From: an uncultured Saprospiraceae bacterium
GTDB lineage: Bacteria; Bacteroidota; Bacteroidia; Chitinophagales; Saprospiraceae
Direction of reading: 5' to 3'
DNA: 64,000 nucleotides
Assembly (NCBI GenBank): GCA_937951615.1
Contig: CALFBH010000058.1
Coordinates: 27,900 to 91,899 of the forward strand
Shown here: positions 35,787 to 44,359 of the stretch, one piece after another
Position numbering within the stretch: the first letter of the stretch is position 1
Layout of the letters: each line of letters starts with the position of its first letter
Program-made: the position numbers and the translations under genes
The notes under the pieces: generated by a model
Databases searched by the model: none
What the model saw: the letters and a program-made list of their open reading frames with translations, nothing else
Told to the model about the DNA's origin: nothing

Positions 35787-35945
35787 TTTGCGCCTTAGCG
35801 CCTTTGCGAGAAAACACACATTTATAAAATGAAAAATACTTTGCGCCTTAGTGCCTTTGCGAGAAAACACACATTTATAAAATGAAAAATACTTTGCGCC
35901 TTAGCGTCTTTGCGAGAAAACATACTTTTATAAAATGAAAAATAC
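35787..35945 (+). repeat. Three 53-bp tandem repeats that include the start codon of the next gene
   Basis: Units begin at 35787, 35840 and 35893, each with CTTTGCGCCTTAGCGCCTTT, then GAGAAAACACAC, ATTTATAAA and ATGAAAAATAC. Copies differ at only a few bases. The ATG of the third unit is the start of the DUF1080 gene, so the same leader and first codons exist three times. CTTTGCG words resemble the TTTG of promoter -7 elements. Confidence 0.85.
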
Positions 35946-36666
35946 ACTACTATTATCAGCGTTTTGCCTGTTGGCTTCAATGGCTTATAGCCAAATTACA
36001 GACCCTGTTGCTACTGAAGTCTGGGAACCAGTTCCACGAAAAGTGACCTCACCTGCCGACCAGTTTTTGCCAAGCGACGCCATTATCTTATTTGATGGAA
36101 AAGATATGAGTGCCTGGAAATCGACTAAGACCGCAGATGCCGCAGCCTGGACAATTGCCGATGACGCCATGACTGTAAAACCAGGAACTGGCAACATTGA
36201 AACCAAAGAAAACTTTGGCAGTATTCAGTTACATATAGAATGGCGCAGCCCTGTTGTAGTAGAAAGCGAAGGTCAGGGAAGAGGGAATAGTGGTGTCTTT
36301 TTTCAAAAACGATACGAAGTGCAGGTCTTGGATAATTATAATAACAAAACTTATCCAAACGGACAAGCTGGCGCAGTTTATAAACAATACATTCCACTCG
36401 TCAATGCTTGCCGTCCGCCAGGAGAATGGCAGGCTTATGATATAGTTTTCATGGCACCAGAATTTAATGCTGACGGCATCAGAACTCGTCCCGGCTACCT
36501 GACTGTTTTTCACAATGGCGTATTGATTCAAAATCATGTAGAAGTCCAGGGAACGACAGAATATATTGGACTACCAAAGAACATTGCGCATGGCAAAGCA
36601 CCAATTATGCTACAAGATCATAGCAATCTGGTAAGTTATAGGAATATTTGGGTGCGGGAGCTTTGA
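35935..36666 (+). CDS. Exported DUF1080 / 3-keto-disaccharide hydrolase-like protein
   Basis: A 243-residue protein with a signal peptide ending about MAYSQ (residue 19-20). The DUF1080 beta-sandwich covers residues about 45-243: ILFDGKDMSAWKS, GSIQLHIEWRSP, GNSGVFFQKRYEVQVLDNYN, AGAVYKQ, WQAYDIVF and HNGVLIQNHVEV. Some DUF1080 proteins have been shown to cleave 3-keto-glucosides, and the neighbouring GMC dehydrogenase with its small subunit could make that substrate, so a periplasmic 3-keto-glycoside hydrolase role is likely. Its start codon lies in the third copy of a 53-bp tandem repeat, which may tune its expression. Confidence 0.88.
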   Translation: MKNTLLLSAFCLLASMAYSQITDPVATEVWEPVPRKVTSPADQFLPSDAIILFDGKDMSAWKSTKTADAAAWTIADDAMTVKPGTGNIETKENFGSIQLHIEWRSPVVVESEGQGRGNSGVFFQKRYEVQVLDNYNNKTYPNGQAGAVYKQYIPLVNACRPPGEWQAYDIVFMAPEFNADGIRTRPGYLTVFHNGVLIQNHVEVQGTTEYIGLPKNIAHGKAPIMLQDHSNLVSYRNIWVREL

Positions 36667-36667
36667 A

Positions 36668-36748
36668 TGTGAAATGAGTGAGTAAATGAATGAATGAATG
36701 ATAAAATTTACTCATTCTCTCATTCCATCATTTACTCATTCATTCGCC
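36668..36748. repeat. Word-repeat hairpin between convergent genes
   Basis: GAGTGAGTAAATGAATGAATG on the left is answered by CATCATTTACTCATTCATTC on the right, so the 80-base spacer between convergent genes can fold into a long imperfect stem. It probably serves as a bidirectional terminator. Confidence 0.65.
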
Positions 36749-36751
36749 CCC

Positions 36752-37387
36752 TTACAAACTCCAGCTATTCCCAACTTCACTAACAGGAATACAACCATTA
36801 TACTCTCCCGGAATCGGGTCATAAGTCAAATGATTTTCACCAATTTCCTCGCTGCCGAAGTAGGCTGATATGGCAAGATATTTAAGATTCTCCAGAAATC
36901 TATACGTGTAGTAGGGCTTATTGCCGCCTTTTACTTTATCTTCTGGCGTGGACAGTATTTTACCAATTTCTTCTTTTCTACTTTCGTTTTTTGTGCCTAT
37001 CCAGTCGTCTAAGACTTCGCTGATTTGCGTTCTGTTGGCAGAAAAGCCTGAATCCAAATCGAATTTATCCTTTACCGCTGTTTGAAAAAGTCCCATTCCT
37101 TTGGCGAAAGCCTTCTGGTCTTTCACTTCGTAGAGTTGAGTAATAATGGCTTTTACATATTTGATAAGACCAAGTTCTTTCGCGCCTGGTGTTTCTGTTT
37201 TCGGAAGTATAATATCCATGATTTCTTCCAAGAAACCAGCTTCCTGAGTATTCAGTAAGTCGACCTTTACGGTTTGTGTTGCGCTGCTGTCCGACTTGCA
37301 GCCGCTGATGAGCGTCATCAGTGAGCCAGAGGAAACGGTGATGCCAATTCCAATGGAGATATTTTTTAATGCACTTCTTCTGTCCAT
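36752..37387 (-). CDS. Gluconate 2-dehydrogenase subunit 3-like small subunit
   Basis: A 211-residue exported protein with a Tat-like start (MDRRSALKNISIGIG) and a possible lipobox ending LISGC (residue 30). The mature part matches the small-subunit family: LLNTQEAGFLEEIMDIILPK, TPGAKELGLIKYV, and the C-terminal RFLENLKYLAISAYFGSEE. In the family this subunit accompanies a flavin-GMC dehydrogenase and is needed for its Tat export. The GMC gene lies upstream on the same strand, 89 bases away. Together they should form a periplasmic sugar (gluconate, glucose or glycoside 3-) dehydrogenase. Confidence 0.85.
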   Translation of the reverse strand: MDRRSALKNISIGIGITVSSGSLMTLISGCKSDSSATQTVKVDLLNTQEAGFLEEIMDIILPKTETPGAKELGLIKYVKAIITQLYEVKDQKAFAKGMGLFQTAVKDKFDLDSGFSANRTQISEVLDDWIGTKNESRKEEIGKILSTPEDKVKGGNKPYYTYRFLENLKYLAISAYFGSEEIGENHLTYDPIPGEYNGCIPVSEVGNSWSL

Positions 37388-37397
37388 GATAATATTT

Positions 37398-37476
37398 TTT
37401 AGGTGTCAGGGTTGAGGAGTCAGGAGTCAGAAAAATTAGCAATCCTGCCCCCTCACCCCTGACATCTGATTCCTGT
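37398..37476. repeat. GTCAGGAGTCAG word repeat between the two dehydrogenase genes
   Basis: GGTTGAGGAGTCAGGAGTCAG (part of 37409-37430) faces CCCTCACCCCTGACATCTG (part of 37449-37468), an inverted pair of short words that can fold in the mRNA between the GMC gene and its small subunit. Confidence 0.55.
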
Positions 37477-39195
37477 CTAAAGATTTCCTTTTTTCAATTG
37501 TTCTACGGCATAATTAGCTGCTCTTGCCGTCAAAGCCATATACGTCAGGCTAGGATTTTGGCAGGCTGAACTGGTCATGCAGGCACCATCTGTATTGAAT
37601 ACATTGGGCACATCATGCACCTGATTCCACTTATTGAGGACACTCGTTTTTTTGTCGTGTCCCATTCGGGCAGTTCCCATTTCGTGAATACCAAGTCCTA
37701 GTGCATAAGTGGTGTTATAGCCCTGTACATTTTTGAAACCTGCCTGCTCAAATATTTCCACGGCTGCTGTTTCCATGTCTTTCCGCATCTCGAGTTCATT
37801 AGCTTTCATTTCAGCCGTAAAAGTCAGCGTCGGCAAGCCCCATTTATCTTTCTTGTCGTTCAATTCCATTTTATTGGCATGGTCGGGAAGCACTTCACCA
37901 AAAGCCGTCATCCCGACGCGCCAGGGGCCAGGCTTAAACAGCTCATCTTTGTATTGCCCTCCAAATCCAAGCTCTGATACGCCTCGCCGCCAATCCTGCC
38001 GACTTGCGCCACCTTGATAACCATAACCTCTCAAAAAATCCTGCTTGGTTTCCGGACGACCAGGTAGATTTCTAAATCTTGGAATGTAAAAACCATTGGG
38101 TCTTCTACCTTTGAAATATTTATCTTCAAAACCTTCTACTTCTGCACTAGCACCTACTTTGAAATGGTGATCCATAATATTGTGCCCAAGTTCGCCAGAA
38201 TCATTGCCCATGCCATTTTCAAAACGATTACTCTTACTCATCATCAATATCTTGGTGGATGCAAGCGCAGAAGCATTCAGGAAAACAATTTTAGCTTTAA
38301 AAAAGTAAGTCTTTTTGGTCTCTGTATCAATAATCTTTACACCGCTTGCCCGTTTTTTATTTTCATCATAAACCACTTCATAAACAATAGAATTGGGACG
38401 CAAAGTCATATTGCCTGTTTTTTCCGCAGCAGGAAGCGTCGAAGCCTGACTGCTAAAATAAGCGCCATAAGGACAACCCCGCATACAGCGATTTCTGAAT
38501 TGACAACTTGCTCTGCCATTCAGTCCATTTCGGTCGGTAATATGCGCTGTTCTGCCAATCGTTAAAATTCTATCCTTAAATTTTTGAGAAATTTTATCCC
38601 GCAGAAAAGTTTCCACACAATTCAAATCCATGGGCGGCTGAAATTTGCCATCGGGTAATTGGGGCAGCCCTTCATTTTGTCCACTGACACCAATATAACT
38701 TTCCACATAATCATACCACTGCGCAACGTCTTTGTACCTGATGGGCCAGTCTACAGCAATTCCTTCTTTCAAATTGGCTTCAAAATCCATTTCGCTCCAG
38801 CGATAACTCTGCCTGCCCCAACTCAGTGAACGCCCACCCACATGATAGCCGCGAATCCAGTCAAATCTTGTCCCTTTTGTTTCTTCATAAGGATGTTCGC
38901 TGTCTTTTACAAAAAATTGTACCCGCGATGGCGTCGTAGTAAAGCCTGTTCTGTTTTGCTTCGGATAATCTTTCTCCAAAACTTCGCGTGGCAATTTGTC
39001 GCCCAATTCAAGATCCCAGGGATCCATGTTGGCGGTTTTATAATCTTCGACATGTTTGATATTTCTACCACGATCCAGGACTAAGGTTTTTAATCCTTTT
39101 TCGCAGAGTTCTTTTGCAGCCCAGCCACCGCTTATTCCGGTGCCGACCACAATTGCATCGTAGGTGTCGGGGCTTTTGTCATCAAATAAAGGCAT
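37477..39195 (-). CDS. GMC-family flavin dehydrogenase, probable periplasmic sugar oxidoreductase
   Basis: A 572-residue GMC oxidoreductase. The FAD dinucleotide motif is VVGTGISGGWAAKEL (about residues 16-30); GYHVGGRSLSWGRQSYRW follows. A Cys cluster, SCQFRNRCMRGCPYGA (C-x5-C-x3-C), matches the iron-sulfur motif of the sugar dehydrogenase branch. The catalytic end has GLGIHEMGTARMGHD with His and ACQNPSLTYMALTARAA with Asn. It has no signal of its own, as is normal for enzymes carried out by a Tat partner, here the downstream small subunit. Substrate is likely a glucoside, given the DUF1080 neighbour. Transcribed away from the isomerase at 39395. Confidence 0.92.
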   Translation of the reverse strand: MPLFDDKSPDTYDAIVVGTGISGGWAAKELCEKGLKTLVLDRGRNIKHVEDYKTANMDPWDLELGDKLPREVLEKDYPKQNRTGFTTTPSRVQFFVKDSEHPYEETKGTRFDWIRGYHVGGRSLSWGRQSYRWSEMDFEANLKEGIAVDWPIRYKDVAQWYDYVESYIGVSGQNEGLPQLPDGKFQPPMDLNCVETFLRDKISQKFKDRILTIGRTAHITDRNGLNGRASCQFRNRCMRGCPYGAYFSSQASTLPAAEKTGNMTLRPNSIVYEVVYDENKKRASGVKIIDTETKKTYFFKAKIVFLNASALASTKILMMSKSNRFENGMGNDSGELGHNIMDHHFKVGASAEVEGFEDKYFKGRRPNGFYIPRFRNLPGRPETKQDFLRGYGYQGGASRQDWRRGVSELGFGGQYKDELFKPGPWRVGMTAFGEVLPDHANKMELNDKKDKWGLPTLTFTAEMKANELEMRKDMETAAVEIFEQAGFKNVQGYNTTYALGLGIHEMGTARMGHDKKTSVLNKWNQVHDVPNVFNTDGACMTSSACQNPSLTYMALTARAANYAVEQLKKGNL

Positions 39196-39394
39196 TAGAA
39201 ATTATTTTAGTTAGTAGTTTAGTCAAATTATTAGAAATTTGCACTTGTCCAAAAGAACAAAAAATGCACGCTCTCAAAGTCAAAGATAAAAAAAGGGTAT
39301 TCAAATACTGTTTATTATTATTTTGTTTTTCGTTAAACCTGTAATTTTTTTTAAGGTTTCTTCTTAACTTCACCCAACTAAAACTATTCACATT

Positions 39395-40414
39395 ATGAAA
39401 CGAAGAAACTTTATTCGACACGCAGGCTATGCAAGTCTTGCCTTTAGCGGCTTACAATTTATGTCCTGTACAGGCAATTCAACACCCAAAAAACTTCCTG
39501 CACTGAGCAGTTTTGATTCAAAATTTTCAAATCTGACTGCTCCCGATTTAAAAGGTTTATTTTTTAAACTTTCGCTGGCGCAATGGTCTTTAAACAAAGC
39601 CATCCGTGGTGGAGAAATGGATCCGCTAGACTTTGCCGAAAAAGCCCGATTGATGGGATTCTCCGGGATTGAATACGTCAATCATTTATACAAATCAAGT
39701 TATGAAAATGCAGACAATCAATTGCAAGCCATAAAAGGACTTGGCAAAGAACTGCTCACTCGCTCAAAAGACAATGGGCAGGAAAACTTAATCATCATGA
39801 TAGATGGAGAAGGCGACCTGGCATCAAGCGATAAAAATGCAAGAAAAGAAGGCGTAGAAAAGCACCATAAATGGGTGGATCTGGCCAGTTTTCTCGGCTG
39901 CCATTCTATTCGCATCAACTTATTTGGCGATGGCTCACGCGAAAGCCAGATTGCAGGTTCCATTGACAGTATGAGCCAGCTTTGCGATTATGCCGCCCCC
40001 ATGAATATCAATATTATTGTAGAAAATCACGGCGGCAATTCTTCCGATCCCGATTTTGTAGCAGAAATTATCAAAGGCACACAAAAAGCCAATGCTGGCA
40101 CATTACCCGATTTCGGCAATTTTTGCCTGGAACGGGAAGGCGGCGAACGCTGGGGTACACCTTGTATAAAAGAGTATCCAGACATCTATGAAGGTATTCA
40201 GAAAATGATGCCTTATGCCAAAGGCGTTTCTGCAAAATCGTATGCGTTTGATGCCAAAGGCGATGAAACGAAAATAGATTATTACAAAATGCTTCAAGTC
40301 GTTAAGACGGCAAATTATACCGGGCATATTGGTGTAGAATATGAAGGGGAAATAGATGAAGTGGAAGGGATTCTGGCTACTAGGGATTTGTTGATTAAGG
40401 CTGGGAAGGGGTGA
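39395..40414 (+). CDS. Exported sugar phosphate isomerase/epimerase-like TIM barrel
   Basis: A 339-residue protein with a Tat/lipoprotein start (MKRRNFIRHAGYASLAFSG, then LQFMSC). The TIM barrel shows FSGIEYVNHLY, NINIIVENHGGNSSDPDF (Glu), AGTLPDFGNFCL (Asp) and HIGVEYEGEI (Glu). Unlike the cytoplasmic homologue at 34455, this one is exported, so it may act on the keto-sugar in the periplasm. It is divergent from the GMC gene with 199 bases between them, so both may share control. Substrate unknown. Confidence 0.85.
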   Translation: MKRRNFIRHAGYASLAFSGLQFMSCTGNSTPKKLPALSSFDSKFSNLTAPDLKGLFFKLSLAQWSLNKAIRGGEMDPLDFAEKARLMGFSGIEYVNHLYKSSYENADNQLQAIKGLGKELLTRSKDNGQENLIIMIDGEGDLASSDKNARKEGVEKHHKWVDLASFLGCHSIRINLFGDGSRESQIAGSIDSMSQLCDYAAPMNINIIVENHGGNSSDPDFVAEIIKGTQKANAGTLPDFGNFCLEREGGERWGTPCIKEYPDIYEGIQKMMPYAKGVSAKSYAFDAKGDETKIDYYKMLQVVKTANYTGHIGVEYEGEIDEVEGILATRDLLIKAGKG

Positions 40415-40509
40415 TGAAATAACAGAAATTTATTATTATGAGACTCCCCCCTTTGTACAAAAACTTGAATCAGGCATCAAAATATTCATTCATTAAAATT
40501 CATTTTGAC

Positions 40510-42048
40510 ATGAAAAAAACATTTACGATTTTATTATTAGTAGGAATTTGGTCAATATCTTCCAATATTGCCAATGCCCAAATTGCAATCGGCAGTGTAG
40601 CCCCAGATTTTACTCTGACAGATGTCAATGGCAATGAACACAATCTTTACGACATCCTAGATGATGATAAAATGGTTGTCATTGACTTTATGACCACTTG
40701 GTGTTCACCTTGCTGGGATTTTCATCAAACCAATGTCTTTAAGGAAATCCACGATTTACATGGTCCAATGGCGGCAGACGATATCTATGTTTTTATGATA
40801 GAAGCCGATTTAAATACGTCGGTAGATGCACTTGAAGGAGTGGGAAGCAATACAATAGGCAATTGGCTTGATGGAGTTGACTATCCTGTTATCAACCTGG
40901 AAAGTGAAGAACTCATTTTTCAATATGAGATTTTTGCATTTCCTACTATGATTACAATTTGTTCTGACAAATTAATTACAGTTCATAATGACTGGCAACA
41001 AACTACCGTAGCTTCCATCGAAGCGATATCGGATGATTGTCCTTACCCAGTTACCGATTTCAATGCAGGAATTCTTGACTTTATTACTACTGAACTTGAT
41101 GGGTGTGGAGAATTGAATTTTGAGCCCCAGATTGTTTTGCAAAATAAAGGGTTAGGAGAAATGACCTCAGCCACTATTGATTATTATGTCGATAACGATT
41201 TACAGGAGACCTTGAATTGGGTAGGAACATTAGGAACTTATGAAGTTGAAGTAGTGTCGTTTTCTTCAATAGTATTAAATGAAACCTCGAACCTGAAATT
41301 TGAGATCACTTCTGTAAATGGAATTACTGATGAAGACCTTACTGATAATATATTAATAGAACAAGTCGTTGCCTCCCCCTTAATTGAAACCGATTCTTTA
41401 ACAGTAGAGATACTCACCGATATGATACCAGCGGAAACCTATTGGGCTATTTTGAATAGCAATGATGAGGTAGTAGCTGAAGGAGGAAATGTCGAAATGG
41501 GATTTTTGAACAATTCTTCCCCTAGTGCTCCAGTCATCATCCCCGTTGATGGTAACGAATACCAAGGGCAAACAACACTCTATACTCATGACATTACTTT
41601 ACCACAAAATGGATGTTATACATTTGCATTAGCAGATTGGTACGGTGATGGTATTTCTTCATTTGCACAAGGGTATTACAGAATATCAGACAAAAATGGT
41701 AATGAAATATTTTATGGTGATGCCGGAGCGTTCTACAGGTTGGATATTCCATTTGAGTATGCTGGTCTTACAGTCGGTCTTGAAGAGAGTCAAGCAAATA
41801 TAGATGTGCGGATTTTTGGCAATCCAGTAGTAGAGAAACTTTTTACGCAAATCGAGGTGCCGAATAAGACCTCAATTGATATAAGCATTTTTGATATAGC
41901 GGGAAAAGAAGTGTTTAGAATGACAACTGAAGATTATATTGGCAAGACTAATAAAGTTATTGATACCACAAAATTAAACGCTGGAATTTATCTTTTACAG
42001 GTTTCTTCACCGCAATTCAAAAAAACATTGAAGTTTGTTAAAAAGTAA
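40510..42048 (+). CDS. T9SS-secreted thioredoxin-fold (redoxin-like) protein
   Basis: A 512-residue secreted protein. The ATG at 40510 opens a signal peptide ending ANAQ; upstream codons from 40438 are rejected. Residues about 22-170 are a redoxin/AhpC-TSA-like domain (GSVAPDFTLTDVNGNEHNLY) with the active-site pair in TTWCSPCWDFH. A middle beta-rich region (about 195-430) is of unknown kind. The last 80 residues are a type IX sorting domain (DVRIFGNPVVEKLF, SIFDIAGKEVF, LNAGIYLLQV, KTLKFVKK). So it is exported through T9SS to the surface or medium. It is probably a disulfide enzyme outside the cell. Confidence 0.88.
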   Translation: MKKTFTILLLVGIWSISSNIANAQIAIGSVAPDFTLTDVNGNEHNLYDILDDDKMVVIDFMTTWCSPCWDFHQTNVFKEIHDLHGPMAADDIYVFMIEADLNTSVDALEGVGSNTIGNWLDGVDYPVINLESEELIFQYEIFAFPTMITICSDKLITVHNDWQQTTVASIEAISDDCPYPVTDFNAGILDFITTELDGCGELNFEPQIVLQNKGLGEMTSATIDYYVDNDLQETLNWVGTLGTYEVEVVSFSSIVLNETSNLKFEITSVNGITDEDLTDNILIEQVVASPLIETDSLTVEILTDMIPAETYWAILNSNDEVVAEGGNVEMGFLNNSSPSAPVIIPVDGNEYQGQTTLYTHDITLPQNGCYTFALADWYGDGISSFAQGYYRISDKNGNEIFYGDAGAFYRLDIPFEYAGLTVGLEESQANIDVRIFGNPVVEKLFTQIEVPNKTSIDISIFDIAGKEVFRMTTEDYIGKTNKVIDTTKLNAGIYLLQVSSPQFKKTLKFVKK

Positions 42049-42089
42049 GAATCTTCTTTTTAACGAAGAATGATAATAAAGATAACAAA

Positions 42090-42134
42090 GTGCAAAACGG
42101 CAAGTGAGGCTATACGCCTCACCTGCATTTGCAC
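42090..42134 (+). repeat. Nested imperfect hairpin downstream of the redoxin gene
   Basis: GTGCAAA ... GCA ... GTGAGGC pairs with GCCTCAC ... TGC ... TTTGCAC around the loop TATAC. The nested, bulged design resembles an attC or IS remnant; it lies at the edge of a stretch of broken genes. Confidence 0.4.
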
Positions 42135-42154
42135 AGGCCAATCAATTCATATTT

Positions 42155-42302
42155 TGGCGTATACTCTAATTGGAGCTGTTCTCTGGCAATTTGTAGCTCG
42201 TCCGATAGAAGAAAAGATATGAAACAAAGGTTTGGGAAAGAATATGAAAATTATAGAAAAAAAGTTAGATGTTGGATTCCAAAATTAAAAAGAAAAAAAT
42301 GA
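42155..42302 (+). pseudogene. 3' remnant of an isoprenylcysteine/phospholipid methyltransferase-like gene
   Basis: The stretch encodes the typical C-terminus of ICMT/PEMT-type membrane methyltransferases: AYTLIGAVLWQFVARPIEE, then after a one-base frameshift DMKQRFGKEYENYRKKVRCW and a last IPKLKR. The 5' two thirds of the gene are missing and the frameshift falls after PIEEK. The family normally has about 150-200 residues. It marks the start of a decayed region that reaches to 42957. Confidence 0.65.
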
Positions 42303-42436
42303 ATAGCGAAATCCTCGACGACGGATTTGAAAATAAAGCACTTAAAGACCTTCACTTTACTTTTATATGCATGAATCCATCACAGATGAAACAGGAGACA
42401 AAGAGAATTGATGATAAAAGAAACATATTTGAATGA
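42299..42436 (+). CDS. Short hypothetical frame between broken genes
   Basis: A 45-codon frame (MNSEILDDGFENKALKDLHF...) begins in the stop of the methyltransferase remnant (ATGA overlap) and runs into the split gene. It has no recognisable domain and may itself be a gene remnant. Listed with low confidence. Confidence 0.25.
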   Translation: MNSEILDDGFENKALKDLHFTFICMNPSQMKQETKRIDDKRNIFE

Positions 42437-42957
42437 GACAGAACAAATTGGAATTAAAGGAACAAGAAAACTAAACGGAATTGACCATTAATTGATTTGC
42501 ACGCCTATTTCGCAAAAGCGATGGGTTTAAACCCATCGCTTTTGCGAAATAGGCGGATGGAAAATTATTTTTTGGCACCTGAACCAATTAATGGTCAATT
42601 CCGAAACTAAAAGATACAATCTTGAAAAGAACATTATTTGAAGAAAGAAACAGTTCAATTTGGATAAAGATTGATGTAAGTGTGACTATGGACAATAAGA
42701 TAATAGTTTCTGGACACGATAGTGGGAAAATTGTTCAACAAATAAAGAATAACTATGATTATGAATATTTCATAACAATTGAAGAAAAAGACGTTGATAT
42801 TTTAATTCAAAAAATTTCAAATCAAAATCGAACCCAAAATAGGAAAGAGTTTATTTTAGATTGGTTTAAAGATAATTTCAGCTCCAATCAAGCAATTTCA
42901 AGTATCAAAAAAAAATTAAAAGAATTAGATATTAATTATCAATTCTCTGTTTGGTAA
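42411..42957 (+). pseudogene. Unknown gene split by a 128-bp MITE
   Basis: From ATG 42411 the frame reads MIKETYLNETEQIGIKGTRK and then enters a MITE and stops. Removing the element and one copy of the 8-bp target duplication (42468-42603, 136 bases) joins it in frame to KLKDTILKRTLFEERNSSIW and onward to the stop at 42957, giving about 137 residues. The rest of the protein is hydrophilic (VSGHDSGKIVQQIKNNYD, IQKISNQNRTQNRKEF, ending QFSVW) and could be a small immunity- or nuclease-associated protein, but I do not recognise it. The 3' half may still be translated from TTG 42622. Confidence 0.65.
42476..42603. mobile_element. 128-bp MITE with 19-bp inverted ends and 8-bp target duplication
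   Basis: The ends CGGAATTGACCATTAATTG are perfect inverted repeats. The centre (about 42503-42556) is a perfect palindrome of 27-base arms, starting CGCCTATTTCGCAAAAGCGA. AAACTAAA occurs directly before (42468-42475) and directly after (42604-42611) the element, the expected target duplication. It contains no ORF, so it must be moved by a transposase from elsewhere. Confidence 0.85.
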
Positions 42958-42971
42958 AAAGTAATTCGTTT

Positions 42972-43075
42972 GCCTTAAAACTCGCCTTGCATTTTGAAAA
43001 TGCAAGGCGAGTTTTAAGGCAGATTCAACCTTCAATTTTAATTCATATTATCAAAATATTTTCTCCTGTAGAGTA
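42972..43075 (+). repeat. Palindromic element, copy 1 (one-sided)
   Basis: A 24-bp perfect stem with one-base loop (GCCTTAAAACTCGCCTTGCA ... and complement, 42972-43020) is followed by ATTCATATTATCAAAATATT and TTCTCCTGTAGAGTA. The same core and right arm occur in the full copy at 49916-50069. Its left arm is missing, where the split gene ends at 42957. It also could serve as terminator. Confidence 0.75.
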
Positions 43076-43092
43076 CTAAAAACCATCAACAC

Positions 43093-44280
43093 ATGAACAG
43101 AAGCAGACTTTTTAACGCCAGTTGCATCGCCTTGATTGTAACCGCAATGACCTTCGCCATTCGCGCAGGCATACTAGGGCAACTAGGTGCCGATTTCGGA
43201 CTCAGCAATACCCAACTTGGCTATATCAACTCCATGGCATTTTGGGGCTTTCCGGTAGCGACCGTTCTTGGTGGTTTATTATACAATACGCTGGGTCCCA
43301 AAAAAATAATGATGGGGGCTTTTGTCTTTCATCTGCTCGGCTTATTGCTCACTATCTTTTCAGGCGGATTTTGGGGCTTGCTGATCTCTACTTTTTTTAT
43401 TGGTTTTGCCAATGGGAGTGTAGAAGCCGGAGCAAATCCAATGGTGGCGGAAATGTACAAAGAAGACAAATCGACCTGGCTCAATAAATTCCATGTCTGG
43501 TTTCCTGGTGGTATTGTGATTGGAGCTTTGGCATCTACATTGATGACGAATATGGCGATGGGCTGGCAAATCCAAATTGCGATTATGCTGGTTCCTACGC
43601 TCCTTTATGCTTATTTGTTATTCGGGCAGGAATTTCCGGAAACAACAGCACTGGAAAGCGATACGGGCAAAAATGCGAAATCATTACTGACGCCCTTGTT
43701 CCTTTTTATGGCAATTTGTATGACACTCACCGCTACCACAGAGCTTGGAACGCAGCAATGGATAGAAAAAATACTAGGCAATAGCGGCGCACATCCGATG
43801 CTCATTCTGGCAATGGTGACCGGATTCATGGCAGTAGGAAGATATTTTGCAGGGCCAGTTATTCACAAACTCAATCCTTCTGGAGTCCTGTGGGGAAGCG
43901 CAATTATTGCGACGATTGCGCTGGTGCTAATGAGTCAGGCGACTGGGCCGATGGTTTACGTAGCGGCTATTCTTTTTGCGATTGGCGTTATGTATTTTTG
44001 GCCCACTATGCTTGGTTTTGTCAGTGAATATTTGCCCAATACAGGCGCACTCGGACTAGGTATTATGGGAGCGGCAGGGATGTTTGCAACAGGTATCTGG
44101 CAGCCCGTGATTGGTGGCTGGTTGGATGCTGAAAAAGCAAAAGCCATCGCGCAGGGAGCGGATGAAGCACAGGCAAGCCTCGTGGCTGGACAGGCTACAC
44201 TGGACAATCTGGCTATTTTTCCTGCTATTCTTATTCTGGCTTTTGGTGTTCTTTATTTTTATATGAGGCGGAGGGCTTAG
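43093..44280 (+). CDS. MFS transporter, sugar-type
   Basis: A 395-residue major facilitator protein with about 12 membrane helices. The first helix pair and loop (ADFGLSNTQLGYINSMAFWG), then GGLLYNTLGPKKIMMGAFVF give the usual G-x-L-x-D/N-x-x-G-P-K loop. GFANGSVEAGANPMVAEMY in the second helix bundle and WFPGGIVIGALAS are close to FucP/NarK-like sugar carriers. It lies in the sugar cluster and in the same direction as the exported isomerase, so uptake of the mono- or keto-sugar product is the likely task. Substrate not shown. Confidence 0.88.
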   Translation: MNRSRLFNASCIALIVTAMTFAIRAGILGQLGADFGLSNTQLGYINSMAFWGFPVATVLGGLLYNTLGPKKIMMGAFVFHLLGLLLTIFSGGFWGLLISTFFIGFANGSVEAGANPMVAEMYKEDKSTWLNKFHVWFPGGIVIGALASTLMTNMAMGWQIQIAIMLVPTLLYAYLLFGQEFPETTALESDTGKNAKSLLTPLFLFMAICMTLTATTELGTQQWIEKILGNSGAHPMLILAMVTGFMAVGRYFAGPVIHKLNPSGVLWGSAIIATIALVLMSQATGPMVYVAAILFAIGVMYFWPTMLGFVSEYLPNTGALGLGIMGAAGMFATGIWQPVIGGWLDAEKAKAIAQGADEAQASLVAGQATLDNLAIFPAILILAFGVLYFYMRRRA

Positions 44281-44336
44281 TGATTGGTAATTAGTGATTG
44301 GGGATTGGGGATTGGGGATTGGTAAGTTATAATTGT
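44281..44336 (+). repeat. GATTGGG word repeat, left arm
   Basis: GATTGGTAATTAGTGATTGG is followed by three GGGGATTG words. The inverse words (CCAATTACCAATTACTAATC) sit at 45523-45571, so the two could be arms of one former spacer hairpin, now 1.2 kb apart. Confidence 0.6.
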
Positions 44337-44359
44337 TTTAGGACTGAATTTTACATAAT

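Noticed and set aside
35787..35945. CRISPR-like array
   Set aside because: The units are direct tandem copies with no unique spacers, and no cas genes are present.
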